Shown: one piece after another, positions 32,064 through 40,898 of the stretch
Layout: each line of letters opens with the position of its first letter
Numbering within the stretch: the stretch's first letter is position 1
From: Dissulfuribacter thermophilus
GTDB lineage: Bacteria > Desulfobacterota > Dissulfuribacteria > Dissulfuribacterales > Dissulfuribacteraceae
DNA: 51,768 nt
Assembly (NCBI RefSeq): GCF_001687335.1
Contig: NZ_MAGO01000014.1
Location: 1 to 51,768, forward strand
Direction: 5' to 3'
Program-made: the position numbers and the translations under genes
Notes under the pieces: generated by a model
Database searches by the model: none
What the model was told of the DNA's origin: nothing
The model's input: the letters and a program-made list of their open reading frames with translations, nothing else

Positions 32064-33845
32064 ATGCCTTACAGCCAGTTACTCGCAATTATATTAGCGC
32101 TTTCACTTATTGTAGGTGCACCTGATGAAGTTCCACCTGATTTATCCCCTAAAGTCTTGGCCATTATCTGGGGACTCAAGACCTTGGCATGGTATGGACT
32201 CTGCCTGATCTGGACCAAACTCAGCAAAGATAAATTGAGGCGTCTTCCAGACAAAATCCTTTGGTTTGCAATAATTCCTCTCTTCATTGATCTTTACGCC
32301 CTTAACCTTAAATGGTTTTTCCCACACCTGCCCATTATAGACTTCTCCAACACCTTTACAGAGAGTATCGGGCTTTTCTTGTATTTTCTTTACGTCATAA
32401 TGGGATGGTCAGTAGGTTGGCGTGTTTCTCGTGAGATCAGAAAGCTTTTTCCTGACCAAAATAAATTTGTCTTAGAAAAATCGCGATTGGTATTACCTGT
32501 TCTTGTCCCATATCTCTTTGCAGGCATTATTGGTGACATCTTCAGGGCAACAAACCTGCCCTATTCAGAGTTCTTTTTTACTGGGATCTTTATAGTATCG
32601 ATGGTTATAATACTACCTCCAGTTACCTACAGATTATGGTCGTGTGTACCACTTCCTCCATCGCCTTTGAGACAAGAAATAGAGGATTTTTTAAGAAAAA
32701 AAGGGCAAAGAGTTAAGGAGATACTCCTCTGGCCAGCAGAAGGTTTAGGGGTATGTACTGCTGCTGTGCTTGGGATAGTACCACAATTTCGCTATATTCT
32801 CCTGACTCCCTGCCTTCTTAACTACCTATCTGTACCCGAGATCAGGGCAGTGCTCTCCCATGAGATGGAACACATCAAAAGACGGCACATGCTCTGGTAC
32901 ATAGTGTTGCTCCTTGCCTATATATCCATTCTCTACAGGTTGATTGATCCCCTGTGGGTCTGGCTTTTGACTAAAAAGGGCGTATTGGAATTATTCCTCA
33001 AGGCCCAAGACGATTCCATCATGGTTGGCCTCTTTTCTGTCTTACCCTTTGCACTAAGCTTCTTACTCTATTTCAGGTTTATTGTTGGCTTTTTTATGAG
33101 AAATTTTGAGAGGGAGGCAGACGCATCAATCTTTGAAACAGATAACAATCCCATTCATCTAATCAATGCCCTGGAAAAAGTGGCCTACCTTGCAGGGGGC
33201 ATCAGAAATCAACCAAACTGGCATCACTACAGTATTAGAGAACGGGTCGATTTCTTGGTAGCCGCCTATGAGGATAGGAAGATATTGTTAAACTTTAAAA
33301 AACGCCTTTTTAAAATTAAAACCGCCTTTGTCATTATCTCCATCCTATTACTAGCACTGCCCTCTGTCCTTCCAAAAGATGTGTGGGAAACAAAGGCTAA
33401 AGAGAATCTGGCAACTATATATATTGAACAGCTATTGAAAAGAGGGAAAAACAGCCCTGAACTTTATCTGGAACTTGGAAACTTCTTTCTAGAAAAAAAG
33501 GATTATGAAAAGGCAGAGCGCTTTTTGAAAAAGGCACTTAAACTCTCACCCAATCTCCCTGAAGCCCTAAACAATTTGGCATGGCTGTATGCCACAAGCA
33601 ATGACCCGAGATTCTTCAGACCAAAGGATGCCTTGGAGTTGGCAAAAAGGGCCCTAAAACTAAAAGAAGCCCCATACATTTTAGATACTCTAGCTGAGGC
33701 CTATTTTAAAAATGGCAATATTAAGGAAGCCATTTTATTGGAAAAACAAGCAATTGGCATGAAACCAGAAAAAAAAGATTACTATGAAGGACAACTACAA
33801 CGATTTAGGGACGCCCTCGTCAAATCCCAAATGAACAGCCATTAG
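32064..33845 (+). CDS. M48-family membrane metallopeptidase with C-terminal TPRs
   Basis: A 593-residue integral membrane protein. Several N-terminal helices (for example LLAIILALSLIVGA, IGLFLYFLYVIMGWSVGW, LVPYLFAGIIGDIF) precede the zinc-peptidase motif AVLSHEMEHIKRRHMLWY (HExxH). Two more helices follow, then FMRNFEREADASIFE, which supplies the third metal ligand Glu (E-x-x-A-D). After a helix at about 420-440, the C-terminal 150 residues are TPRs: SPELYLELGNFFLEKKDYEKAERFLKKALKLSPNLPEALNNLAWLYATSN. The layout is like HtpX/Ste24 plus a BepA-type TPR module, but with the TPRs on a membrane-bound enzyme. It presumably degrades misfolded envelope proteins. The last 26 bp overlap the convergent kinase gene. 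Confidence 0.88.
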   Translation: MPYSQLLAIILALSLIVGAPDEVPPDLSPKVLAIIWGLKTLAWYGLCLIWTKLSKDKLRRLPDKILWFAIIPLFIDLYALNLKWFFPHLPIIDFSNTFTESIGLFLYFLYVIMGWSVGWRVSREIRKLFPDQNKFVLEKSRLVLPVLVPYLFAGIIGDIFRATNLPYSEFFFTGIFIVSMVIILPPVTYRLWSCVPLPPSPLRQEIEDFLRKKGQRVKEILLWPAEGLGVCTAAVLGIVPQFRYILLTPCLLNYLSVPEIRAVLSHEMEHIKRRHMLWYIVLLLAYISILYRLIDPLWVWLLTKKGVLELFLKAQDDSIMVGLFSVLPFALSFLLYFRFIVGFFMRNFEREADASIFETDNNPIHLINALEKVAYLAGGIRNQPNWHHYSIRERVDFLVAAYEDRKILLNFKKRLFKIKTAFVIISILLLALPSVLPKDVWETKAKENLATIYIEQLLKRGKNSPELYLELGNFFLEKKDYEKAERFLKKALKLSPNLPEALNNLAWLYATSNDPRFFRPKDALELAKRALKLKEAPYILDTLAEAYFKNGNIKEAILLEKQAIGMKPEKKDYYEGQLQRFRDALVKSQMNSH

Positions 33846-35709
33846 GCTGTTTGGAATAGAGGAGTTTTTTTTCCAAAATACCCATCAACTCGGCAATTCT
33901 AAAGGGTTTTCTAACACATTCCACACCGGATTCATCCAAAAACTTTCTAGTGCGATCATCGCAGGTTATACCAGTTGTATAGACTATCTTTTTACAATAA
34001 CTTGGATCCATTTCCCGCAGTTGTTGATACAGGGCAATACCATCGAGTCCAGGCATTCTGATATCCGAGACAATGAGATCAAAGACATTACTCTCTATTG
34101 ATCTCAAGGCCTCATCTCCATTACGTGCCCAGCTGACATCAAACTTCTGGCCGAGGATCTCAGTCAAAAGAGCTGCTATTTCAGGTTCGTCTTCCACAAG
34201 TAAAATCCTCTTCTTTCCCAACATAGAACGAGGGGCATTTTCAGAATTTGGGCGGGTTTCTGCTAAACTCTTATGTATAAACCGTTTTTCCGCAGGTAAC
34301 ATAATGGAAAATCTCGTGCCCTGGTTATTACAACAGACGGAGATATCTCCTCCATGTTCCTTAATAATGCCATAACACAGACTTAGGCCAAGTCCTGTCC
34401 CCCTTCCCCTTCCCTTTGTTGAAAAAAAAGGCTCAAAAATCTTTGATATGATATTGCTAGGGATCCCTGGCCCCGTGTCTTCAATCGTTACTACTACATC
34501 ATCGCCGATTTGAGTACTTCGTAAAATTATCTTCCCGTTTCCTCCAAGGGCCTCAAATGCGTTCTTGATAATATTTGAAAAGACCTGCTCCAACTGGAGT
34601 GGATCACCCTTTACAAGGGGTAAATCAGGATCAAATTCTGTTATGACTTCTACATTGCTACCTCGAAAAGAGGCAGATACAAGGTCTTTTGAAGCCTCCA
34701 ATAACTCATTGATATCACAAGGACCGATCTTGGGTTTCTCTTGCCGTGAAAACAACAGAAGGCTTTCCACTATACCCTTTGCCCCAAGGGCGGCATTTAG
34801 AATAATTCCAAGCTTCTTTTCTAAATGCTCTGGTAGTCCCTCCTTGGTGAGCAGATCTACATATGCTAGGATGGGCGTAAGCTTGTTATTGAGTTCATGG
34901 GCAATCCCTGCAACCATTTCTCCCATGAGCGCCAGTTTTTCCGCCCTGACAAGTTGCTCCCACAGTTTTTTACGCTCTCCAATGTCTCTTATAAGCCCTA
35001 TAAACTTATTTTTTCCTCCCTCCGAGGGCGAACTACTAAGCTTCACTTCGGCAATGAGTCGTTCTCCAGAATCGCGTTTGACAAAGGTAAATTCTTCTAA
35101 AAGTGGTCTTGAATGGGGGGATGAAAGTCCCTTTAATTTGGACTCAAAGCTTTTTTTGTGATCAGGCTCCAAATAATCAGTTATATTTGTTCCAATAAGA
35201 GATTTTTTGGGGACACCAAGGTGCCTTGCCATTGCCTCATTGGCATATAAAAGTTTTGTTCCTTCTAGAACGAAAAAACCATCGTCCAGGTATTCAACAA
35301 GTTCGGCATAGCGTTCTTTCAACTTCAACGCATTATTTCTTAAATCAATCGCCTCAAACGCCTTTTCTACAGCGTGTTTTAAGATATCAAAATCAAAGGG
35401 CTTTACTACGTAATCATAGGCACCTTTTCTTAAGGCCGTCACAACGGAGTCCAGGGTAGCATACCCTGTCATGGCAATGACCTTGGTTTCAAGGCCATTT
35501 TCTTTGCAGTAAACCATGATATCAAATCCTTCACCATCTGGAAGGACGAGGTCAGTAACTACGACGTCATACCGCACCTCTTGCATTTTGTTCAAGGCCT
35601 CTTTAACAGAAGAGACGCCTGTGACAAAAAAGCCTGAATGCTTAAAGAGCAATAACAGGCTATTTAGCATATTTTTATCGTCTTCCACTAGGAGAATCTT
35701 TTTTTCCAC
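33820..35709 (-). CDS. Hybrid regulator: REC-PAS-histidine kinase-REC
   Basis: A 629-residue soluble signalling protein. Order: receiver 1 (residues 1-120; YDVVVTDLVLPDGEGFD with phospho-Asp, KPFDFD); PAS (about 135-255; EYLDDGFFVLEGTKLLYANEAMARHLG); HisKA (about 260-330; MGEMVAGIAHELNNKLTPILAYVDLL); HATPase (about 370-480; LEQVFSNIIKNAFEALGGNG, GRGTGLGLSLCYGIIKEHGG); receiver 2 (about 507-620; RILLVEDEPE, FDLIVSDIRMPGLDG, CVRKPF). No membrane helices. Start is a GTG with no clear ribosome site; an in-frame ATG does not occur upstream. It follows the HDOD kinase gene by 41 bp on the same strand, so the two probably form a phosphorelay. Confidence 0.93.
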   Translation of the reverse strand: MEKKILLVEDDKNMLNSLLLLFKHSGFFVTGVSSVKEALNKMQEVRYDVVVTDLVLPDGEGFDIMVYCKENGLETKVIAMTGYATLDSVVTALRKGAYDYVVKPFDFDILKHAVEKAFEAIDLRNNALKLKERYAELVEYLDDGFFVLEGTKLLYANEAMARHLGVPKKSLIGTNITDYLEPDHKKSFESKLKGLSSPHSRPLLEEFTFVKRDSGERLIAEVKLSSSPSEGGKNKFIGLIRDIGERKKLWEQLVRAEKLALMGEMVAGIAHELNNKLTPILAYVDLLTKEGLPEHLEKKLGIILNAALGAKGIVESLLLFSRQEKPKIGPCDINELLEASKDLVSASFRGSNVEVITEFDPDLPLVKGDPLQLEQVFSNIIKNAFEALGGNGKIILRSTQIGDDVVVTIEDTGPGIPSNIISKIFEPFFSTKGRGRGTGLGLSLCYGIIKEHGGDISVCCNNQGTRFSIMLPAEKRFIHKSLAETRPNSENAPRSMLGKKRILLVEDEPEIAALLTEILGQKFDVSWARNGDEALRSIESNVFDLIVSDIRMPGLDGIALYQQLREMDPSYCKKIVYTTGITCDDRTRKFLDESGVECVRKPFRIAELMGILEKKLLYSKQPNGCSFGI

Positions 35710-35750
35710 TTCAGCTACATCCTGTTCAATATTTTCAGTTATGTTGCGCC

Positions 35751-38270
35751 TCAGCTAATTGGCAACCCAATTTCAAATGTTGCTCCTCTGGGCGTGTCCT
35801 TCACATGGATTTCCCCGCCTACACTCTTGACTAGTCCATAACACACAGACAGACCTAAGCCTGAATTCATGGCCCCTTTTGTAGAAACATATGGATCAAA
35901 AATCCGGTCTTTAATTTCAACATCGATACCCGGACCGGTATCCGAGATTTCAATGATAACCCTATGATAGGGCCCCTTCCTGGCCTTGACTCTTATAATG
36001 CCTTCTCTTCCATCTAAAGCTTCTTCTGCATTTTTTATCATGTTTATTAAAAGCTGCTTAATACCATCTTCATCCAACTTTACCAAGGGTAAATTGGATT
36101 CAATCGTTACCTCTAACTTTATACCTTTTTCATCCAAGTCCGGTCTAATCAGACGCTCTATATCCATTATGGCATTCTCAACAGATCCTGGACGTTTACT
36201 AGAATTATTCAAACCTCCTGCGCCATTAGCAAAATCCCTTAGCTGATTTAATATGCTGGAAATCCTATCGATTTCTCTATCAATGGCATCAATGGCTTCA
36301 GAAGCTAATTCGCCCTTTTCATACTGAATCTTTAATATCCTCAAATAATTTTTTATCACTCCTAAAGGATTGTTTACTTCATGAACTACCTTTCTAGCAA
36401 AATCAGCCGTTGCACTAAGTCGTTCCAATTTAAGGAGCTTTTCATGGGTATCTCTCAACTCCTCTGTCTTTCTTCCAAGTTCTTCCTTTAGGCGCGCCTC
36501 ATGTTGAAGTCTCTCTTTCTCAAGTAGCTTTTCAGCCGATATATCATGAACTGCGACTAAAAGCCTTTTTGCCCCGTTTATTTCTATGGGGTTAGTCAAA
36601 AGGCGGATCCATTTTTCGCAGTTATCCTTTTCATTATGCCATATAAAATCATGCTCTTTGCCTTGTTTAGAGGCACGAATAATTTCCGTCTTAGTCTCTT
36701 CATCGATTCCCAATAAATCCCAAAGGTTTTCTCTCGTTATCACCTTATTACCATTTGAAAAATTCAAAAAAGTCTTACAAATAGGATTCAAGAAAAGAAT
36801 GTCTCCCTCTTCCTTACAGAGTATAAAACCAGTTTTCGTATGTTTTAAAATTGCCTCATTAATCGCCTGTTCTTTTCTGAGGAGCTTTCTCAATGAAAAA
36901 CTCTTCAAGGCCTGACCAACCTGATTAGAGAGTATGCCAATAATCTCAGAATATTCCTTCAGCTTTTGGCCATCTTCTTCACCAATCAGTATAGCTCCTA
37001 CAAACTCATTCCCACCTTTAATTGGAAATATTCCAAAAGACTGTCCCAAATATGACAAAACCTTACGTTCAATAATCTTGGCTGAGCTTCTTGCAAAAAA
37101 ATCTTTACTGTAAATCGGTCTTCCAGTTTCAAAAACTTTGTCCCAGATTGTCCCTTGTCCCATGGGGAGAGCCAATTTAGTCGCAAAGGCATCATCCTTT
37201 GTACCTAAAGCAATCTCTCCGTATAAATGCTTTCCCCTTTTATTGAGATAAAGGATACAATTTACATCTAAAAACAATATCAAAGACTTGATAAACGTCT
37301 CGATAAGTTCTCGTTCATTAACGGCTCCAACAAGACTTTGAAGAGTTCCAACTAGAAGTGAATAGTTCCTGGCCTTGTCTTTGAGGTTTAATCTATGGTC
37401 TTGTTCCCCTGAGACTATTTCCAAAAATAGGTCGCCACCATCCTTTTCTGTGGTAAAACCCAAAATCAATGACAGTTCATTGACATCTGTTTCTATCTTT
37501 TCAGAAAGTTCTTCTATATCATTTTGGGCTAGCCCTAAGAGATCTTTTCCTAATTCCTCGAGATACTTGATATCCACACTATCTGATCTCTGCATGGAAC
37601 GGCTGAGTATATCTGCCAAATAAATAATTTTGGCCAACAAGGAGGATTGAGCAATTTCAGATGGTAGCTGGTGATGAGTCCATATGGCATCACAAATAAC
37701 AGGTTGTATCCTCCATTTTTTTAACAATTCAGCGCCGATTTGGGCGTGATTTTTCCCCCAAATTTCTTTTTCTTTCCCAGTTACCGACTTTCCAGAACTG
37801 GCGAGCTCAAAGAGCTGTTGGTATCTCTCTGGATAATTTTTAATCAATGCAAGTTGTCCAATATCATGAAGAAGTCCCGCAATAAATGCCTCTTCTGGCT
37901 CCCCAAAACCAACTCTCTCAGCAAGGCGTCTTGCACTGGTTGCTGTAGACAGGCTATGGTACCAAAATGCCCCTAAAGAGAAATTAGGAAGATTGGACAA
38001 ATCAGAAAAAGTATCATAAATACCAATGGTTAGGGCTATGTTTTGAAGTAATTTCAACCCAAGGACTACAGAGGCCTGTTGAAGTGAACTGACACTTCGT
38101 CCTTTTGAAAAATAAGGCGAATTTGCCACCCTCAATATCTGGGCAGAAAGAGCGGGATCAGTACCAGCCAGATTGGCTAACTCTTTTAAATCACATGATT
38201 CATTGAGACTTACTTCCAAAAATTTCGTAACTGCAACTGGTAGTGATGGCAATACTAAACTGTGATCCAT
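35751..38270 (-). CDS. HDOD-GAF-PAS histidine kinase
   Basis: An 839-residue soluble sensor. The N-terminal 210 residues are an HDOD domain (LPSLPVAVTKFLEVSLNESCDLKELANLAGTDPALSAQILRVANSPYF, FIAGLLHDIGQLALIKNYP, IWTHHQLP). The LHDIG motif is kept, so hydrolase function is possible. A GAF-like domain follows (about 310-465; TLQSLVGAVNERELIETFIKSLILFLDVNCILYL). Next come a PAS domain (about 470-590; ILKHTKTGFILCKEEGDILFLNPICKTFL), a coiled coil, HisKA (FARKVVHEVNNPLGVIKNYLRILK) and HATPase (LLINMIKNAEEALDG, STKGAMNSGLGLSVCYGLVKSVGGE). It lacks a receiver and probably hands phosphate to the adjacent hybrid protein. Confidence 0.92.
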   Translation of the reverse strand: MDHSLVLPSLPVAVTKFLEVSLNESCDLKELANLAGTDPALSAQILRVANSPYFSKGRSVSSLQQASVVLGLKLLQNIALTIGIYDTFSDLSNLPNFSLGAFWYHSLSTATSARRLAERVGFGEPEEAFIAGLLHDIGQLALIKNYPERYQQLFELASSGKSVTGKEKEIWGKNHAQIGAELLKKWRIQPVICDAIWTHHQLPSEIAQSSLLAKIIYLADILSRSMQRSDSVDIKYLEELGKDLLGLAQNDIEELSEKIETDVNELSLILGFTTEKDGGDLFLEIVSGEQDHRLNLKDKARNYSLLVGTLQSLVGAVNERELIETFIKSLILFLDVNCILYLNKRGKHLYGEIALGTKDDAFATKLALPMGQGTIWDKVFETGRPIYSKDFFARSSAKIIERKVLSYLGQSFGIFPIKGGNEFVGAILIGEEDGQKLKEYSEIIGILSNQVGQALKSFSLRKLLRKEQAINEAILKHTKTGFILCKEEGDILFLNPICKTFLNFSNGNKVITRENLWDLLGIDEETKTEIIRASKQGKEHDFIWHNEKDNCEKWIRLLTNPIEINGAKRLLVAVHDISAEKLLEKERLQHEARLKEELGRKTEELRDTHEKLLKLERLSATADFARKVVHEVNNPLGVIKNYLRILKIQYEKGELASEAIDAIDREIDRISSILNQLRDFANGAGGLNNSSKRPGSVENAIMDIERLIRPDLDEKGIKLEVTIESNLPLVKLDEDGIKQLLINMIKNAEEALDGREGIIRVKARKGPYHRVIIEISDTGPGIDVEIKDRIFDPYVSTKGAMNSGLGLSVCYGLVKSVGGEIHVKDTPRGATFEIGLPIS

Positions 38271-38363
38271 TTACATAGTCCTTTTTTGGATTAAAATACA
38301 AAAATAAAATACCAACTTTAGTGAGCCATTCACAGAAAACATATCGGACTTGGAGGAAAAATC

Positions 38364-38753
38364 TTGAACAAAATTGTAGTATCTACTGAATCAAGGACAG
38401 AATTCATTGATATCACCCAAGAGCTCGCAGACGCAGTAAAGGACAAAAATAACGGTTTACTCGTAGCTTATTGCCCGCATACCACTGCAGGACTGACAAT
38501 TAATGAAGGTGCTGATCCTGCTGTCAAAAGGGATATCTTAGAAGTCATAAATAAAATCGTTCCATGGTCCTTTGATTACAAACACCTCGAAGGAAATAGC
38601 CCTGCCCATATAAAGGCCTCGCTCATGGGATCCAGTGTAACTGTCATAGTGGAAGATGGACGTCTTTGTCTCGGGACATGGCAGAGGGTATTCTTCTGTG
38701 AATTCGATGGTCCCAGAACCCGTTCTGTATGGCTAAAATTCTTGGGCGATTAA
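38364..38753 (+). CDS. YjbQ-family protein (UPF0047), paralogue 2
   Basis: A 129-residue UPF0047 protein, closer to the family consensus than the copy at 23085. Signatures: EFIDITQELADAVKDKNNGLLVAYCPHTTAGLTINEGADPAVKRDIL, HLEGNSPAHIKASLMGSSVTVIVEDGRLCLGTWQRVFFCEFDGPR. The HTTA site is intact. Start is TTG with TTGGAGGAAAAATC directly upstream, a strong ribosome site that decides the start. The transglycosylase gene begins with an ATG overlapping the TAA stop (TAATG). Its role remains unknown; thiamine-phosphate synthase is only a weak activity reported for E. coli YjbQ. Confidence 0.93.
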   Translation: MNKIVVSTESRTEFIDITQELADAVKDKNNGLLVAYCPHTTAGLTINEGADPAVKRDILEVINKIVPWSFDYKHLEGNSPAHIKASLMGSSVTVIVEDGRLCLGTWQRVFFCEFDGPRTRSVWLKFLGD

Positions 38754-39646
38754 TGTCTAAAATAGCCTTTTCAATCTGTTTTCAAATACTGATACTGGCC
38801 TTTTTGACTAACACCTGCGCTCTTGCAGGAGATATTGGGCTATGGGATGGTCTTATTACAAGGCTTTCACAAGAAGGCTTTGATAGAGCTCGTCTTGAAA
38901 CTCTTTATTCTAGAAGCGAGGTCAAATTCGAACCCAAAACCATGCCCAAAAAATTGCTCCATAAAGAGGCCAAACTCAATTATTCCAAATTTTTAAGAGA
39001 AGAAAGGATAGATAGGGCTACAAAATTTATTGCTAGTCACAGAGAGCTTTTTGACAAAGTTGAAAAGAAATATGGTGTTCCCGCTACGATAAAGGCTGCT
39101 ATCCTTTTAGTTGAAACAGATCTTGGAAATTATACTGGCAAGTACAGAATATTTAATATCCTCTCCAGTATGGCGATATCAGAAGACTTAGAAAAGATTA
39201 AACCCTGGCTGCCAAAAAGTGTTGCAAATGACAAGAACTATATGAAACTCTTCAAGAAAAAGGCGAAAAAAAAGGCAAACTGGGCCTTTAGAGAGCTTAA
39301 GGCGCTATTGATCTATGCGAAAAAAAACGACATCGATCCCGTTTCTATAAAAGGGTCTCCATTCGGTGCTTTTGGACTCTGTCAGTTCATGCCCTCTAGT
39401 GTCTTGAGGTTTGGTGTAGATTTTAACAGAGATGGCAAGGTAGACCTATTTTCCCTCGAAGACGCCCTTGCAAGCATGGCCAATTACCTTGTTAAAAACG
39501 GCTGGTCAAAGGACATTACAGAAAAAAAGGCCTTCAAGGTAATCCTCACCTATAACTACTCAAGACCATACGCAAATACAGTATTACGCGTGGCAAAAAG
39601 GATCGAGACAAGACTAAATGACACAACTGTTCACTCCAAAAACTGA
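38753..39646 (+). CDS. MltB-like lytic murein transglycosylase
   Basis: A 297-residue secreted peptidoglycan enzyme. Signal peptide MSKIAFSICFQILILAFLTNTCALAGD; the start chosen is the ATG at 38753 in TAATG with the previous gene (an ATG 24 bp earlier is possible). SLT_2/MltB signatures: FDKVEKKYGVPATIKAAILLVETDLGNYTGKYRIFNILSSMA with the catalytic Glu in LVETDLG, ALLIYAKKNDIDP, and KGSPFGAFGLCQFMPSSVLRFGVDFNRDGKVDLFSLEDALASMANYLVKNGW. A lipobox is not seen, so it is probably soluble periplasmic. Overlaps with both neighbours suggest an operon with yjbQ and the M24 peptidase. Confidence 0.9.
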   Translation: MSKIAFSICFQILILAFLTNTCALAGDIGLWDGLITRLSQEGFDRARLETLYSRSEVKFEPKTMPKKLLHKEAKLNYSKFLREERIDRATKFIASHRELFDKVEKKYGVPATIKAAILLVETDLGNYTGKYRIFNILSSMAISEDLEKIKPWLPKSVANDKNYMKLFKKKAKKKANWAFRELKALLIYAKKNDIDPVSIKGSPFGAFGLCQFMPSSVLRFGVDFNRDGKVDLFSLEDALASMANYLVKNGWSKDITEKKAFKVILTYNYSRPYANTVLRVAKRIETRLNDTTVHSKN

Positions 39647-40853
39647 GATTCAAAACCGCATAAATAGATTTCAGGAATTGATGGAGGAAAAAGGCGGTGA
39701 CCTTGCCATCATAAGGCACAGTGCAGACCTATACTATTTTACAGGGACAGTACAGGATGGTCACCTCATTATACCAGTAAAAGGGGACCCATGTTTTTAT
39801 GTATGGAGATCCTCAAGACGGGCAGAGGAAGAATCCCCTCTAAATAATATAAAAAGAATCAAGAACTTTACCCACTTAATTGAACTTGTAAAAAAAGATG
39901 GCTTTGCCGAGGCCCAAGAGGTTTGGACCACATTTGATGTCATACCCCACAGCTTATTCTCCTTTTATTCTAAGAAACTCTTTTCAAATGCAAATTTTTC
40001 AGACTGCACCCATTATATTCGCACGGTTAGGGCAATAAAAAGTCCCTGGGAGATCGAGCAGATACGCATGGCCTGCAGGGTTATAGACGCGGCCATGAGT
40101 GAAATACCTGCCCTTCTCACCCCTGGCATTGATGAACTGGAATTTGCAGCATGCATTGAGGCAATTCTTAGAAAAAACGGACATCAGGGTTTTTTGAGAA
40201 TGAGAGTGGCACAGGGAAATGCCCTTTCCATGAGCCAAATCCTCACAGGAGCAAACGGTGCCATCTCTTCATTTACCCTTACACCTGCTGGAGGCCCCGG
40301 GGTTTCACCCTCTTTTGGAATGGGCTCTGGCCACAGGATCATAGGCCCTGGTGAACCCGTTAGCGTAGACCTGGGTGGGTGTTTTAATGGCTATTTAGGT
40401 GATGAGACAAGGATCTTTTCCATAGGGGCCCTTCCAGACACCCTGGAAAGGGGATTGGATACCATGATTGAACTCATGGAGAGACTTGAGGCCGAACTTT
40501 GTCCTGGAGTAGTCGCAGGCGTTCTTTACCAGATTTCTATTGATTTTATGAAATCAAGCCCTTTTTTTGAAAATTTTATGGGATGTGACGAAAAGGTCCA
40601 ATTCATAGGTCATGGTCTGGGGATTGAAATCGATGAATATCCTTTTATTTCAAGAGATAATCAAATGATACTCAAACCTGGGATGGTATTGGCCCTAGAA
40701 CCAAAACTGGTATTGCCGGGCTTGGGTTTAGTTGGCGTAGAGGATACATTTGTCGTCACTGAAGACGGATTTGAGAGGTTGACAGAGACACAGCGAAAAG
40801 TAACTTCTCAAGGGATTGGCAAAGGCCATGCCGTTTACGAAGCCCATCAGTAA
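39618..40853 (+). CDS. M24-family metallopeptidase (Xaa-Pro peptidase-like)
   Basis: A 411-residue cytoplasmic pita-bread peptidase. The N-terminal creatinase-type domain contains IRHSADLYYFTGTVQDGHLIIP. The five metal ligands are visible in order: Asp in SVDLGGCFNGYLGDETRIF (two Asp), His in IGHGLGIEIDEYPF, Glu in LALEPKLV and Glu in GVEDTFVVTEDGFERLT. The His-containing RVAQGN segment is in the expected position. The specific substrate (X-Pro peptides versus other) cannot be decided. The 5' end overlaps the transglycosylase gene by 29 bp; 45 bp separate it from guaA. Confidence 0.92.
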   Translation: MTQLFTPKTEIQNRINRFQELMEEKGGDLAIIRHSADLYYFTGTVQDGHLIIPVKGDPCFYVWRSSRRAEEESPLNNIKRIKNFTHLIELVKKDGFAEAQEVWTTFDVIPHSLFSFYSKKLFSNANFSDCTHYIRTVRAIKSPWEIEQIRMACRVIDAAMSEIPALLTPGIDELEFAACIEAILRKNGHQGFLRMRVAQGNALSMSQILTGANGAISSFTLTPAGGPGVSPSFGMGSGHRIIGPGEPVSVDLGGCFNGYLGDETRIFSIGALPDTLERGLDTMIELMERLEAELCPGVVAGVLYQISIDFMKSSPFFENFMGCDEKVQFIGHGLGIEIDEYPFISRDNQMILKPGMVLALEPKLVLPGLGLVGVEDTFVVTEDGFERLTETQRKVTSQGIGKGHAVYEAHQ

Positions 40854-40898
40854 ACGCTTTCAGCGTTTTCAAAAAAGAATTGAATTAGGAGATTGAAA

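Noticed and set aside
34565-35161. 198-codon plus-strand frame
   Set aside because: Antisense shadow of the hybrid kinase; it has Ser/Leu-rich composition typical of reverse-strand reading of kinase domains.
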